Translations under genes and position numbers: made by a program
Shown here: piece by piece, positions 50,524 through 60,516 of the stretch
How positions within the stretch are numbered: the first letter of the stretch is position 1
Layout of the letters: each line of letters starts with the position of its first letter
NCBI RefSeq assembly: GCF_014207135.1
Contig: NZ_JACHCC010000010.1
Coordinates: forward strand, 124,001 to 188,000
Direction: 5' to 3'
Length of the DNA: 64,000 nucleotides
DNA from: Pedobacter cryoconitis
Lineage (GTDB): Bacteria > Bacteroidota > Bacteroidia > Sphingobacteriales > Sphingobacteriaceae
Notes under the pieces: model-generated
What the model was told of the DNA's origin: nothing
The model's database searches: none
What the model saw: only the letters and a program-made list of their open reading frames with translations

Positions 50524-51813
50524 TTAATAAAGCTCTAAAGCTCCCTCAATTTCCTCGTAAATATGGTCTAAATCCTGATCACTGATACAATAAGGAGGTA
50601 GTATATAAATTACATTACCAAGAGGACGCATTAAAATACCCTTGTCCAGAAAATAATCATAGAGCAGGTTCCTCAGATCATCAAAATAAGAAGTACCAGT
50701 TTCAGTACGCCATTCGATAGCCAGTATTGTGCCCGTCTGTCTCGCTGACTGGATCCGCCTATGTCCGCCTGTCTTTTTGATAAAAACGGCGTGTTTACGG
50801 CAAATCCGGTTGATGTTCTCCTGGGTTTCTTCTCTTAATAACAGATCAAGACTTGCTGATGCTGCCGTACAGGCCAGGGGATTGGCAGTAAAGGAATGGC
50901 CATGAAACAGCGTTTTCAGTTTATCTTTAGACAAAAATGCGTTATAAATTTCCTCCGAGCAGGTGGTTAGCCCAAGTGGCATTGTTCCGCCGGTTAAACC
51001 TTTTGAAAAACACATAATATCAGGGCTTTCTGTCAGGTGGTCTGCTGCAAAATGCTTTCCTGTCCGTCCGAAACCTGTGAACACCTCATCCTGTATCATC
51101 AGGATGTTTTCCTCCCGGCAGTGATTCATCAGCTGGTCAAGAGCAGTTGCACTATACATTACCATACCGGCGGAGCCCTGTACTAATGGCTCATAAACGA
51201 AACAAGCCAGCTGATCACTTATTTCAGAAATTTGTTTCTTTAAATCAGCTAAATTATCAGCAGTAGGCAGGTCGATATAACGTACCTCAAACAAATAGTT
51301 GTCAAAAGGGGCGGTCCATGCGCTGCGGCCACTTATAGACATGGCTCCAAAAGTATCTCCGTGATAACCATGATGAAATGCCAGTACTAATTTCCTGGTT
51401 TGTCCTTGATTGTGCCAATACTGAATACACATTTTTAAGGCAACTTCTACAGCTGTTGAACCATTGTCTGTGTAAAATACCTTTTCCTGATTTTGGGGCA
51501 ATAGCCCAAGTAATTTTTCGGCCAGCTCAATAGCCGGCTCATGGGTGAAGCCAGCAAAGATGACCTGATCCAGTTTTCTGATCTGTGCTGATACCCGGTC
51601 TGCAATGTAAGGATGTGAGTGCCCATGAAGAATTACCCACCAGGATGATATGGCGTCAATATAACGTTTGCCGTCCTCATCGAACAGGTAGCTTCCTTCA
51701 GCCCTTACGATTGCGGTAGGATATCTGGCATGTAACATTTGCGTATAGGGATGCCAGATAACCTTTAAGTCTCTTTCAGTTAAACTTAAAGTATCCTGTT
51801 CATTTAGTCTCAT
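50524..51813 (-). CDS. bioA: adenosylmethionine-8-amino-7-oxononanoate aminotransferase
   Basis: 429 residues, class III PLP aminotransferase that converts KAPA to DAPA with SAM as amino donor. Visible: WHPYTQMLHARYPTAIV at the start (BioA-specific), ISSWWVILHGHSHPYIAD, DEVFTGFGRTG, and FSKGLTGGTMPLG with the PLP Lys. Last gene of the biotin operon; its ATG overlaps the bioB stop (ATGA). Confidence 0.95.
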   Translation of the reverse strand: MRLNEQDTLSLTERDLKVIWHPYTQMLHARYPTAIVRAEGSYLFDEDGKRYIDAISSWWVILHGHSHPYIADRVSAQIRKLDQVIFAGFTHEPAIELAEKLLGLLPQNQEKVFYTDNGSTAVEVALKMCIQYWHNQGQTRKLVLAFHHGYHGDTFGAMSISGRSAWTAPFDNYLFEVRYIDLPTADNLADLKKQISEISDQLACFVYEPLVQGSAGMVMYSATALDQLMNHCREENILMIQDEVFTGFGRTGKHFAADHLTESPDIMCFSKGLTGGTMPLGLTTCSEEIYNAFLSKDKLKTLFHGHSFTANPLACTAASASLDLLLREETQENINRICRKHAVFIKKTGGHRRIQSARQTGTILAIEWRTETGTSYFDDLRNLLYDYFLDKGILMRPLGNVIYILPPYCISDQDLDHIYEEIEGALELY

Positions 51814-52811
51814 ACTATTGGTTTTATGTTTTCTGACTTCTCTTTTTGCATGGGTTTCAGACCTAGTAACTCGAACATTTTGCGGTCATCATCCAGTCTC
51901 GGATTTGGGGTGACCAGCAATTCTTCGCTTTCACTGGTGAAAATTGAATTGGCACCAGCCATAAAACACCAGGACTGTTCTTCTGTTGTCATTTCAGCCC
52001 GTCCGGCACTCAGTCTTACCATAGATTTAGGCATCAGGATCCTTGCGGTGGCAATCATTCTGACCATCTCCCACGAATCTACTTTTGGCAGGTCGGCCAG
52101 CGGTGTTCCCTTTACTCTTGCCAGTGCATTTACTGGTACAGATTCCGGGTGCTGCGGTAAAGTTGAAAGGGTGTGAAGCATGTTAATCCGGTCGGAATGC
52201 GTTTCTCCTAAACCGATAATTCCACCTGAACACACAGAAATACCTGCTTTTCTGACGTGATTCAGGGTGGATAACCGGTCATCATAGGTACGCGTACTGA
52301 TAATTTCCTGATAGTAGTCTTTAGATGAGTCAAGGTTGTGGTTGTAAGCATACAATCCTGCTTCCTGTAGTCTTGTGGCCTGTGATTCACTGAGCATACC
52401 CAATGTACAGCAGACCTCCAGGCCGATTTCGTTTACACCCTGTACCATTTCCAGAATGTTTTCGAAATCGCGGTTGTCCCTGACTTCCCGCCATGCTGCG
52501 GCCATACAGAAGCGCGAAGAACCAGAGTCTTTGGCCCTTTGTGCGATAGCCACTACATCATCTTTAGACATTAATGCCTTTACTGTTATTCCCGTGTGGT
52601 AACGGGCAGCCTGTCCGCAATAAGAACAATCTTCGGGGCAGCCGCCGGTTTTTACGGAAAGCAGGGTACATACCTGTACTTCTCCCGCTCTATGCCAGGT
52701 ACGGTGTACAGTAGCCGCCTGATAAACCAGTTCCAGCAAAGGCTGATGATAGATGTCTTTGATTTCCTGGATAGACCAGTCATTGCGTATCGGAGTTGTG
52801 TTGTTGTTCAT
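51810..52811 (-). CDS. bioB: biotin synthase
   Basis: 333 residues, radical SAM enzyme inserting sulfur into dethiobiotin. The [4Fe-4S] motif CPEDCSYC (Cys58, 62, 65) is present. Family segments include RFCMAAAWREVRDNRDFE, YNHNLDSSKDYY and ARVKGTPLADL; an Arg-Leu-Ser-Ala-Gly segment supplies the [2Fe-2S] ligand region. Length is normal. Lies between bioD and bioA. Confidence 0.96.
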   Translation of the reverse strand: MNNNTTPIRNDWSIQEIKDIYHQPLLELVYQAATVHRTWHRAGEVQVCTLLSVKTGGCPEDCSYCGQAARYHTGITVKALMSKDDVVAIAQRAKDSGSSRFCMAAAWREVRDNRDFENILEMVQGVNEIGLEVCCTLGMLSESQATRLQEAGLYAYNHNLDSSKDYYQEIISTRTYDDRLSTLNHVRKAGISVCSGGIIGLGETHSDRINMLHTLSTLPQHPESVPVNALARVKGTPLADLPKVDSWEMVRMIATARILMPKSMVRLSAGRAEMTTEEQSWCFMAGANSIFTSESEELLVTPNPRLDDDRKMFELLGLKPMQKEKSENIKPIV

Positions 52812-52822
52812 TTGAATTAAAA

Positions 52823-53458
52823 TTAATTGGTGATTTGGTTAGCCAGATTGAGTTGAAAAGGAGCGTTCGCAACGGCCTCTTTATTGATAGTCGTGAATTC
52901 CGGTAATTTGCTCCAGGTACATCCTTTCGGAAGATGATGGAGTAAGATATTAAGCGTGTCAGCATCAAACTCTCCATTTAAAATAAGATGTTTTAGCGGG
53001 ATGTTTCTATTTTCCAGTGCATTGATGCTTAGTAAAGTGTGGTTTATACAGCCCAGGTAGTTCCGGGCTACCAATACGGTTTCGGCATCTAAAATCCGGA
53101 TCAGGTCAATCATTAGCAGCTGATAGGAAAGTGGGACAAATAATCCCCCGGCCCCTTCAATCAGCAATTGATTCTCGGTTAGGGGCAATTGAAAGTCTTG
53201 TGCCAGGATTTCGACACCATCTGCCTTTGCGGCCCGATGCGGAGAAGCAGCAAGGGTTAGCCGGAAAGCTTCTGGGTGTATAAGGCTTTTAGAGTTACTG
53301 ATCAGTTGTCTTACCCTGTCACTATCAGTATTGCCCAGGTCGCCGGCCTGTACTGGTTTCCAGTAGTCGGCCTGTAATTGTTCAGTCAGAACAGCAGAAA
53401 CAACCGTTTTTCCGACGTCGGTACCAATTCCTGTAATAAATAAAGGTTTGTTGTTCAT
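52823..53458 (-). CDS. bioD: dethiobiotin synthetase
   Basis: 211 residues from ATG 53458 (MNNKPLFITGIGTDVGKTVV), where the P-loop GTDVGKT begins within ten residues as in BioD; a longer frame would overlap bioF. YWKPVQAGD and EGAGGLFVPL are the other family motifs. It carboxylates DAPA to dethiobiotin with ATP. Five bp behind bioF. Confidence 0.92.
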   Translation of the reverse strand: MNNKPLFITGIGTDVGKTVVSAVLTEQLQADYWKPVQAGDLGNTDSDRVRQLISNSKSLIHPEAFRLTLAASPHRAAKADGVEILAQDFQLPLTENQLLIEGAGGLFVPLSYQLLMIDLIRILDAETVLVARNYLGCINHTLLSINALENRNIPLKHLILNGEFDADTLNILLHHLPKGCTWSKLPEFTTINKEAVANAPFQLNLANQITN

Positions 53459-53463
53459 GAGAT

Positions 53464-54591
53464 TTATTGACTCAGTTGTTTGAGATGATGACATAATTCA
53501 AGTATTTCCTGATCCGTATTATGAATATGCAGGCAAATCCGCAGTCTTTCTTTGCCTTTGGGAACAGTCGGGCTGCGGATAGGGCGGACGTCAAAGCCCC
53601 TTTGTTGTAAAGCCTGACTCAACCTGATCGTTTCTTCGTTCCCATTCAGAAAGATAGCTTGTATAGCCGCAGGGTTGCAGCTGCTACGTAATTGTTCTCT
53701 TGGCGGTAAATGAGCCTTCAGGAGCGACGATTTGTGCTGTAAGGTGACTTGGTGCTCCGGATGACTTAAAAGGTGCTTATAAGCGACCTGAAGCGAAATA
53801 AGCAGAGAGAATGGGGGGGCGGTGCTATATATAAAGGGACGCGCGAAGTTAATGAGGTAATCTCTCAGTAAATCAGATCCTAATACTATTGCTCCATGCA
53901 AACCAAGGGCTTTTCCAAAAGTAATCACCCTTGCAAATACCGTAGTCTGTATTTTTAATAAGTCTACCAGTCCGGTACCCAATACCCCGAAGGCATGGGC
54001 TTCATCCACAATCAGGTGCGCTTCATGTTGCGTACAAAGTGCTGAAATTCCGGTGAGGTCAGCAAGATCTCCGTCCATAGAATAAACACTCTCTACAGCT
54101 ACATAGCAGGTACCTGTGCACTGAAGGAGTTTCTTTTTCAGGTCTTCCAGGTCATTATGTCTGAACTTCAATCTCGTTGCAAAACTTAACCTCGTCCCGT
54201 CAATGACAGAAGCATGGATATATTCATCGTAGATAACTGTGTCACCCTTCTGTGGTAAGGAAGAAAACAAGGCGGTATTTGCTGAGTAGCCAGTGTTAAA
54301 CAGTAAGCCATGAGCTGCATGATGATGAGCTGCGATCTCTTTTTCCAGAAATTCAGCAAATGCAGAATTACCACTCAGTAATCTTGATCCAGTAGCCCCC
54401 GAAAGGTACTGGGGGTACTTTTCCAGTTCCAGTTTAATCAGGTCTTTTAACTCCTGAGAACGTGCAAAACCTAAATAATCATTTGAACTAAAGTCATATA
54501 AAGTGTTTTCCTGTTGTAGATTACGAATTGAACTGTTTGCCTCCCGGAGGTTCAGTTTTTCGCGCATACTATCATAGGCACTCCGTTTCAT
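53464..54591 (-). CDS. bioF: 8-amino-7-oxononanoate synthase
   Basis: 375 residues, alpha-oxoamine synthase: YDFSSNDYLGFAR at the start, GATGSRLLSGN, VDEAHAFGVLGTG, and TFGKALGLHGAIV with the PLP Lys. It joins pimeloyl-thioester and alanine to KAPA. Directly abuts the ferritin-like gene upstream with no gap. Confidence 0.94.
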   Translation of the reverse strand: MKRSAYDSMREKLNLREANSSIRNLQQENTLYDFSSNDYLGFARSQELKDLIKLELEKYPQYLSGATGSRLLSGNSAFAEFLEKEIAAHHHAAHGLLFNTGYSANTALFSSLPQKGDTVIYDEYIHASVIDGTRLSFATRLKFRHNDLEDLKKKLLQCTGTCYVAVESVYSMDGDLADLTGISALCTQHEAHLIVDEAHAFGVLGTGLVDLLKIQTTVFARVITFGKALGLHGAIVLGSDLLRDYLINFARPFIYSTAPPFSLLISLQVAYKHLLSHPEHQVTLQHKSSLLKAHLPPREQLRSSCNPAAIQAIFLNGNEETIRLSQALQQRGFDVRPIRSPTVPKGKERLRICLHIHNTDQEILELCHHLKQLSQ

Positions 54592-55206
54592 TTATATAGT
54601 TTTAGCCAGATCATTAATCCAGTTCTGATAGAGTTCACTTTCGAAATGAGTGATCTTTTCTGCATGGATCTCCCATGCCGGTGAGAAATTGCTGAGTTGT
54701 GCAATCATCTCTTCCAGGTGACCTTGTTCCTCCAGAATGATTGACCTTACACTTACCTTACTCTTATTTTTGTTTAGTACTTCCTGATATACGGGGTAAA
54801 TCAGATCGGCGCGGACCTCAATTGCATAAGTAACTAATAAATAGGCGGCGAACTTCAATGCGGAGCCCGCTAACTGAAGTGTTTCTTTCAAGTAGCGGCT
54901 TGTCATCAGATCAAGCTTGTTGAGATAGTATTTACTGCTATATGGAGCCAGCAGGTAGTCCGGTTCGTAAGTCGGACAGGCGGATGTGCTTAACTTGGCA
55001 ATCTGCTTTTTCAGATAGAAGGCATGGCGGTGTTCTTCGGCAGCATGTTTTAAGACCATGTATGTCGATGTTTCTGGTTGTTCGTTCGCTGAGATCTTTC
55101 TGGCCCCGATATTCTCCTGTAAGGAGAGGGTATTGAGAAAGCAGGCATGTCTGTGATCGTCACTTACTATATGGTGCAGGAGTTCTTCTAATTCCATTGG
55201 TTTCAT
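54592..55206 (-). CDS. ferritin-like (probable diiron) protein heading the biotin operon
   Basis: 204 residues, all-helical. Ferritin-like metal ligands are visible: SLQENIGARKI in the first helix, AAEEHRHAFYL (ExxH) in the second, YAIEVRADLIYPVYQE in the third, and ILEEQGHLEEM (ExxH) in the fourth. It is the first gene of the bio operon (stop adjoining the bioF start), so a role in making or supplying the pimeloyl precursor is an attractive inference: no bioC, bioH, bioG, bioI or bioW gene is in the window. It could instead be an unrelated iron or TenA-like protein. Start may be Met1 or Met4. Confidence 0.6.
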   Translation of the reverse strand: MKPMELEELLHHIVSDDHRHACFLNTLSLQENIGARKISANEQPETSTYMVLKHAAEEHRHAFYLKKQIAKLSTSACPTYEPDYLLAPYSSKYYLNKLDLMTSRYLKETLQLAGSALKFAAYLLVTYAIEVRADLIYPVYQEVLNKNKSKVSVRSIILEEQGHLEEMIAQLSNFSPAWEIHAEKITHFESELYQNWINDLAKTI

Positions 55207-55264
55207 TTGTTTGAGCCAAAAGTATTACCTTGCCGGATAGTTAATAGGTACCAGTTTTAAGTTT

Positions 55265-56752
55265 ATGAGTAGTCCGGTTCAAATTCCTTTTCAAAGTGTA
55301 ATCCGTATAGACAGGTCGCTTGACCGTCCGGTTTATCTGCAGATTGCCCATCAGATGATCAATGCCATCCAGCGTGGTGTGCTTTTAGCAGGAATTCAGC
55401 TGCCTGGTACAAGAAGTCTGGCTGATGATCTCGAAGTACACCGGAAAACCATAATTGCTGCTTATGATGAGCTGGATGCGCAGGGATGGACTGAAATCAG
55501 GCCTAATAAAGGGACTTTTGTCAGAAATAAGGGGCCGCAGGAAAATATCGCCCTGCAGTCTTATGATGAGGAGTTCCTGACTAGTTATCCGGCGGAAACA
55601 GGTTATCGCTTTAAACAAAGTATTCTGCTCGATGTCCTTCCTGTGACATCAGCAGCCGGACTGGAATTTAATGATGGATTGCCCGATATCAGGCTTCTGC
55701 CGCTGGAAAAGTTATCAAAGGTATATGGTGGAATTTTAAAGAGTAAAACCAATTACAGGCATTTCGGCTATTCACATGTGGAAGGAAATGAGTACTTCAG
55801 GGAAACTTTGGCCCATTATCTGAATAATACCAGGGGTTTACATATCAATAAGAATAATATATTGACAACCAGAGGAATTCATATGAGTATTTATATGGCT
55901 TCCAGCATGTTGATCGAGTCTGGTGATCTCGTGATTGTCGGCGATCTGAGTTATTATCTGGCCAATATGTGTTTTCAGCAATGCGGAGGCAGGATTATCT
56001 CTGTACCTGTAGATGCAGAGGGGATTTCTGTGGATGCGATCCGTGAACTCTGTAAAACTAAGAAAATAAGGATGTTGTATCTTACTCCTCATCATCATTA
56101 TCCAACTACAGTTACCTTAAGTGCAGAGCGGAGAGTAGAGTTACTGCAGTTAGCACAGATCCATGGATTTATTATTCTGGAAGATGATTACGATTATGAT
56201 TTTCACTATAACGGGAATTCTGTGTTGCCTCTGGCCAGTGCAGATACAAATGGTATGGTAGTCTATATCGGCTCCTTTTGCAAATCTCTTGCGCCGGGTT
56301 TCCGTTCCGGATATCTGATTGCCCCCGAGAATCTGATCAGGGAGATGGCGAAGTTCCGCAGGCTGGTAGACAGGCAGGGGGATATGTTGATGGAGCAGGC
56401 CCTGGCAGAATTACTCGAGGAAAAAGAAATTCAGCGACACTTGAAAAAGGCAGTTAAGATTTATCAGGAACGCCGGGATATATTTGTGAGTTTACTGCAG
56501 CAGGAGTTGGGAGAGGAGCTTACTTTTTCTTCTCCTCCGGGCGGCTTGTCAGTATGGACAAAATGGAATCCGGAATTGAATCTGATGCGGATCAGTAAAA
56601 ATTGTCTGAAGCGAAATCTTCATCTTCCGCAGGAGCTGTTGTACCAGACAGATAGTTTTACGGCGATGCGGCTTGGCTTCGGGAACCTGACCAGAGAAGA
56701 GCTGGAAGAGGCGGTAAGTGTGTTGGCCTACGCGGTGAAAGAGAGTCGTTAA
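55265..56752 (+). CDS. MocR/PdxR-type regulator (GntR HTH + aminotransferase fold)
   Basis: 495 residues. N-terminal GntR winged helix at about 15-85 (PVYLQIAHQMINAIQRGVLL, LPGTRSLADDLEVHRKTIIA), then a fold-type I aminotransferase domain with LTPHHHYPTTVTLS, EDDYDYDFHY and GSFCKSLAPGFRSGYLI, where the Lys should hold PLP. It is divergent from the biotin operon with only 58 bp between the starts, so it may control it. MocR regulators usually act on vitamin B6 or GABA genes, so a biotin role would be unusual. Confidence 0.85.
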   Translation: MSSPVQIPFQSVIRIDRSLDRPVYLQIAHQMINAIQRGVLLAGIQLPGTRSLADDLEVHRKTIIAAYDELDAQGWTEIRPNKGTFVRNKGPQENIALQSYDEEFLTSYPAETGYRFKQSILLDVLPVTSAAGLEFNDGLPDIRLLPLEKLSKVYGGILKSKTNYRHFGYSHVEGNEYFRETLAHYLNNTRGLHINKNNILTTRGIHMSIYMASSMLIESGDLVIVGDLSYYLANMCFQQCGGRIISVPVDAEGISVDAIRELCKTKKIRMLYLTPHHHYPTTVTLSAERRVELLQLAQIHGFIILEDDYDYDFHYNGNSVLPLASADTNGMVVYIGSFCKSLAPGFRSGYLIAPENLIREMAKFRRLVDRQGDMLMEQALAELLEEKEIQRHLKKAVKIYQERRDIFVSLLQQELGEELTFSSPPGGLSVWTKWNPELNLMRISKNCLKRNLHLPQELLYQTDSFTAMRLGFGNLTREELEEAVSVLAYAVKESR

Positions 56753-56760
56753 TATGATTA

Positions 56761-56796
56761 AATAACATATTATCATTTGATAATATGTTATTTTTA
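56761..56796. terminator. terminator after the MocR gene
   Basis: 15-bp stem AATAACATATTATCA / TGATAATATGTTATT with a two-base loop, followed by TTTA. 8 bp after the stop. The following 200 bp to the MscS gene contain nothing else clear. Confidence 0.75.
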
Positions 56797-57012
56797 AATA
56801 TCTGTTATTCAGTATTAATACATTATTTATGTATATATTGTGTTTACTTATAATAAATGATGGGAAGATGCGTTTTTTTTTGCCAGAAAGATAGGGGGGC
56901 AGTATAATCTTGCCGGATACTGTCCACGTAATTCAAAGCATAGGGCATATAAAACTGACCAGAATACAGAAGGGATTAATTCCGTTTAAGGGTGATATCA
57001 GAGCTGGGGAAT

Positions 57013-59361
57013 CTATAGAATTTCTATCCCTTTTTCTTCCAGCTCATCAAAAATAATAGAGCTGATACTGCTTCTGGTATTCTCCGCTAATGAGATATCC
57101 TTACACCAGAAATTGATTTTAATTGTGCTGCTGATTTTGTTTTTTGGAACGATATTGATTTTGGGCTCTTTATTCAAAAAGATGTTATCATTGGAGCTGA
57201 TTACCCCTTTGATCAGTTCTAAAACTTCCTCTCTTGGGAAAGGGTTGCTCACTGTGAACTCTATGGCTACTCTCATCTGGTTATTGCTCAAGGTCCAGTT
57301 GATAATGTTATTTGACAGGATAGCCCCATTTGGAATGATAATCTCTGCACCATCATCGGTAAGCAGGGTACTGGCACGAATACCTATTTCCTTAACTCTT
57401 CCCTTTTTGTCTCCCAGTTCAACCACATCTCCGATGCGCAGTGTTTTGTCAAAAATCAGGATAATACCAGATACAAAATTGCTGACTATATTCTGAAGCC
57501 CTAAGCCGACTCCTACGCCCAAAGCACCTAGTACGACAGTGATTTTGTCAATTGGCAAACCAGAGGCCGCTACAGCCAGTAAAAACCCGCCTATAAACAA
57601 AACCAGTTTGGTTACGATGAGTTTAGAGCGTTCACCTTTTGTGCCATCCAGAGAATCATCTCCGGTGTCACCGAAAAAGTAGGCGATATATTTCTGTAAA
57701 AAGTTGGCTACCCAGATGATCAGCAGGAATAACACAATACCACCTAGGGTGAAGACCAGTGTGCCTATTTTTCGTTTTTCCGTCAAAACTGATACTGCAA
57801 GCGTATACAATCCGTCAAATATGTTCAGGTTAACCAGAAACAAAGTTAGCCAGATCAGGAATATCCCAATCCCCAGTAAACCCCGGATGCTTTTTACAAC
57901 CTGTTTCCAGTCAAAATGTTCCGGGTAGTTCTTTCTGATCCTGCTGCTTTTAATCTGGAGAAGAAAGGCTTCGGTAATCATCGCAGCCAGAATAATCAGT
58001 GATACAGCATGTAGCAGAGCACTCGAAGCACTGTTGTAGAAGATTTGTGTCAGTGTAAACCGACCGAATAAATTACAAATAATAGCCAGGAAATTGAAAA
58101 TAATATAGATCACACCCACGCTCAGGAGTAACCTGTGTTTCCTGGCTTGCTCTTTTAAAGTTCTGTAGGTATATATTCCATAGACCAGAGATGCTGTACT
58201 GAATAAAAGCAGTAACCAGCGCTGATAACGTGCCGGCATTCCCAGAGACCGTAGAATAACCGGGAAGATCAGTAACAGGGCAAAAATGCACCATTGATAA
58301 AAAATAGCTCTGGGAAGTCTTTTAAACAGGAGTGCCGTAAGACTAATTGCAAGTAAGATATGGATGCTTTCGATATATAAGGCAGGTGCCAGTAAATCGA
58401 AAACAGGGGCAAGCGTTAAGATAAATATCAGGGTAATGAGATAAGGTCTGTGTCTGATAAACACAAAGTTCAGTGAGCTGACAGCCTCCAGTTTATCCCT
58501 TTGTTTTAAACTTTTGAAGTTAAAATATATCCAGAAGAAGAATAAAGCACCAGTGAGGAGTAATAACAATCTGGCGCTCCTGGTATAAACAAAATAATAA
58601 GCAGAGATCTTCTGTTCGCTTTCCATGAAGTTTTTGAAACCTATATTGGTATTGGCCGACTGGTTAACAGATTCCCATAAATAACGTCTTTCCTTGCTGA
58701 AAGCCTTAACGCTAACCGACTTTAACTGGCTGTCGGCCTGGTAGCTCATTTCTCTGACGCTAATCAGATTGGCAGAGGTTCTGGCTTTCAGGTTATTAAT
58801 TATCCCAGTGTTGGATTTAATCAGGCTGTCCATCAGAATCCGCTTTTTTCCTAACTCCTGAAACTGAGTCCTGAAAATTACTTTTAATGAGTCGGTTCTG
58901 AAGATTTTACGCAGGACAGTATCCTTACGGAGGTCAAGAATCTGTGTTTTAAGCCCGTCTAACTGTTTGTCATAAAGTTGCAGGTCGGTCAGACAGTCAT
59001 CATTATTAGATTCGAGTTCATCAAGCAATGTCTGATACATTTGCAGATTTTGAAGATTGAGCGTTCTGTCACTCTGTGATAAACGTTTCTTCAATAAAGC
59101 AATCGCCGATTCATCCTGAGATAAGTGTTCAGCGATAGGTTTTAATTTATAAAATGACGAAGTAGTCACCTCTACCTGGTTGATAATATCAAATACTTGC
59201 CCAAGTTTGGTTAAATAATCACTCCTGGTCAGTACGGTGGAGTCGGCCAGGTAAGAGAGGTCACTACTCTTTTGAACAGCTTTTTGATGTTGCGCCGAAA
59301 GTTTCGTACTGTTAAAAAAAAGTAGAATCAGTAAGGTTATAAATCCCAGTTGTCGCATCAT
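57013..59361 (-). CDS. large MscS-family mechanosensitive channel
   Basis: 782 residues: signal peptide ending near LSAQ, a periplasmic helical region (about 25-250), about ten to eleven membrane helices, and the MscS core. The pore helix GALGVGVGLGLQNIVSNFVS is followed by FDKTLRIGDVVELGDKKGRV and AEIIIPNG of the beta domain. Size and layout are like MscK/YbdG-type proteins. It protects against osmotic downshock. Confidence 0.9.
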   Translation of the reverse strand: MMRQLGFITLLILLFFNSTKLSAQHQKAVQKSSDLSYLADSTVLTRSDYLTKLGQVFDIINQVEVTTSSFYKLKPIAEHLSQDESAIALLKKRLSQSDRTLNLQNLQMYQTLLDELESNNDDCLTDLQLYDKQLDGLKTQILDLRKDTVLRKIFRTDSLKVIFRTQFQELGKKRILMDSLIKSNTGIINNLKARTSANLISVREMSYQADSQLKSVSVKAFSKERRYLWESVNQSANTNIGFKNFMESEQKISAYYFVYTRSARLLLLLTGALFFFWIYFNFKSLKQRDKLEAVSSLNFVFIRHRPYLITLIFILTLAPVFDLLAPALYIESIHILLAISLTALLFKRLPRAIFYQWCIFALLLIFPVILRSLGMPARYQRWLLLLFSTASLVYGIYTYRTLKEQARKHRLLLSVGVIYIIFNFLAIICNLFGRFTLTQIFYNSASSALLHAVSLIILAAMITEAFLLQIKSSRIRKNYPEHFDWKQVVKSIRGLLGIGIFLIWLTLFLVNLNIFDGLYTLAVSVLTEKRKIGTLVFTLGGIVLFLLIIWVANFLQKYIAYFFGDTGDDSLDGTKGERSKLIVTKLVLFIGGFLLAVAASGLPIDKITVVLGALGVGVGLGLQNIVSNFVSGIILIFDKTLRIGDVVELGDKKGRVKEIGIRASTLLTDDGAEIIIPNGAILSNNIINWTLSNNQMRVAIEFTVSNPFPREEVLELIKGVISSNDNIFLNKEPKINIVPKNKISSTIKINFWCKDISLAENTRSSISSIIFDELEEKGIEIL

Positions 59362-59400
59362 AAAAAAGAACTGTTTAGCTTCATATTAACATTGCAGAAT

Positions 59401-60516
59401 TTAAATTGTTTTTTCGTAAATTCTGTATTTTTTGTAAGGATCGCCTTTTATTGCACGGATAGCATTATTTACTAAATCATTGTGTTCCAGTGTCCAGGAT
59501 GCCTCTGCGTACTTTAATCCTTTAGCTTTATAGGCTTTAATAATGTTACCATACAAACAAGCTTCGATACCCATTTTACGATAACCTTCTACTACACCCA
59601 GAAGCAAAATCCTGATCCCTGATACTTTCTTTTTATTCATTAGTAATTTGAACAGACCAGTAGGGAATAATCTTCCTCTTTTAATTTTGATCAGGATTTC
59701 GTTGATGTCAGGAATAGCTGCCCCAAAACCAACGATCTTTCCATTCTGTTCTGCAACCAGACAGAAATCAGGATCCAGAATCATTTTCAGATCTTTAGCC
59801 TGGTAGTCATATTCCTCATCGTTCAACGGTACAAAACCCATGTTTTTGTCCCAGGCTTTATTGTATACTTCACGAAGGCTTTCTGCTTCCTCCTTGAATT
59901 TTTTCATGTTGATCTTACGGATCGTGATATCGCTTCTTTTTAAGCGTTCCTGTAATTTATCCAGTAACTGTACAGAGCGGTCATCATAGTTATCACCATT
60001 CCACTTCCATGCAATCAGGTCTACCTTTTTGGCTAGTCCTGTTTTTTCCAGTAAGGCCGGATAATAGGAAGCGTTATAAGGCATCATTACTACCGGAGGC
60101 ATATCAAACCCTTCAACCAGTAAACCGCATGATTCATTGGTTGAGAAATTGACCGGACCGATTAATGTAGCAACTCCTTTTTCCTTTAACCATTTCTCTG
60201 CTTCGGCAATCAGCATAGCAGCACTTTCAGTGTCATCAATACAGTCGAAAAAACCAAAGAAACCATCGTTAGCCTGGTTAAATTCATTATGACTATTGTT
60301 TAATATAGCTGCAATACGACCTGTAACTTTATCTCCATCATACAGTAAAAATGACTGAAGGGTAGAATGTTTATGAAAAGGGTGCGTGGTTAGCAAATCT
60401 TTTTGTGCAATAAACAATTCCGGAACATAGTTTGGGTCGTGCTGATAGAGCTCATGTGGAAAATCAATAAATGTCTTAAGTTCTTTTTTTGATTTTACCG
60501 CAACAATTTTTTTCAT
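59401..60516 (-). CDS. GNAT-like acyltransferase, uncharacterised
   Basis: 371 residues. The start KKIVAVKSKKELKTFIDFPH, then YQHDPNYVPELF, and a double-GNAT-like layout with IGPVNFSTNESCGLLVEGFD in the middle. VEGYRKMGIEACLYGN near residue 320 resembles the acetyl-CoA loop R-x-x-G-I. The family is widespread in Bacteroidota and annotated only as hypothetical or N-acetyltransferase. Soluble; no operon partner is obvious. Confidence 0.7.
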   Translation of the reverse strand: MKKIVAVKSKKELKTFIDFPHELYQHDPNYVPELFIAQKDLLTTHPFHKHSTLQSFLLYDGDKVTGRIAAILNNSHNEFNQANDGFFGFFDCIDDTESAAMLIAEAEKWLKEKGVATLIGPVNFSTNESCGLLVEGFDMPPVVMMPYNASYYPALLEKTGLAKKVDLIAWKWNGDNYDDRSVQLLDKLQERLKRSDITIRKINMKKFKEEAESLREVYNKAWDKNMGFVPLNDEEYDYQAKDLKMILDPDFCLVAEQNGKIVGFGAAIPDINEILIKIKRGRLFPTGLFKLLMNKKKVSGIRILLLGVVEGYRKMGIEACLYGNIIKAYKAKGLKYAEASWTLEHNDLVNNAIRAIKGDPYKKYRIYEKTI

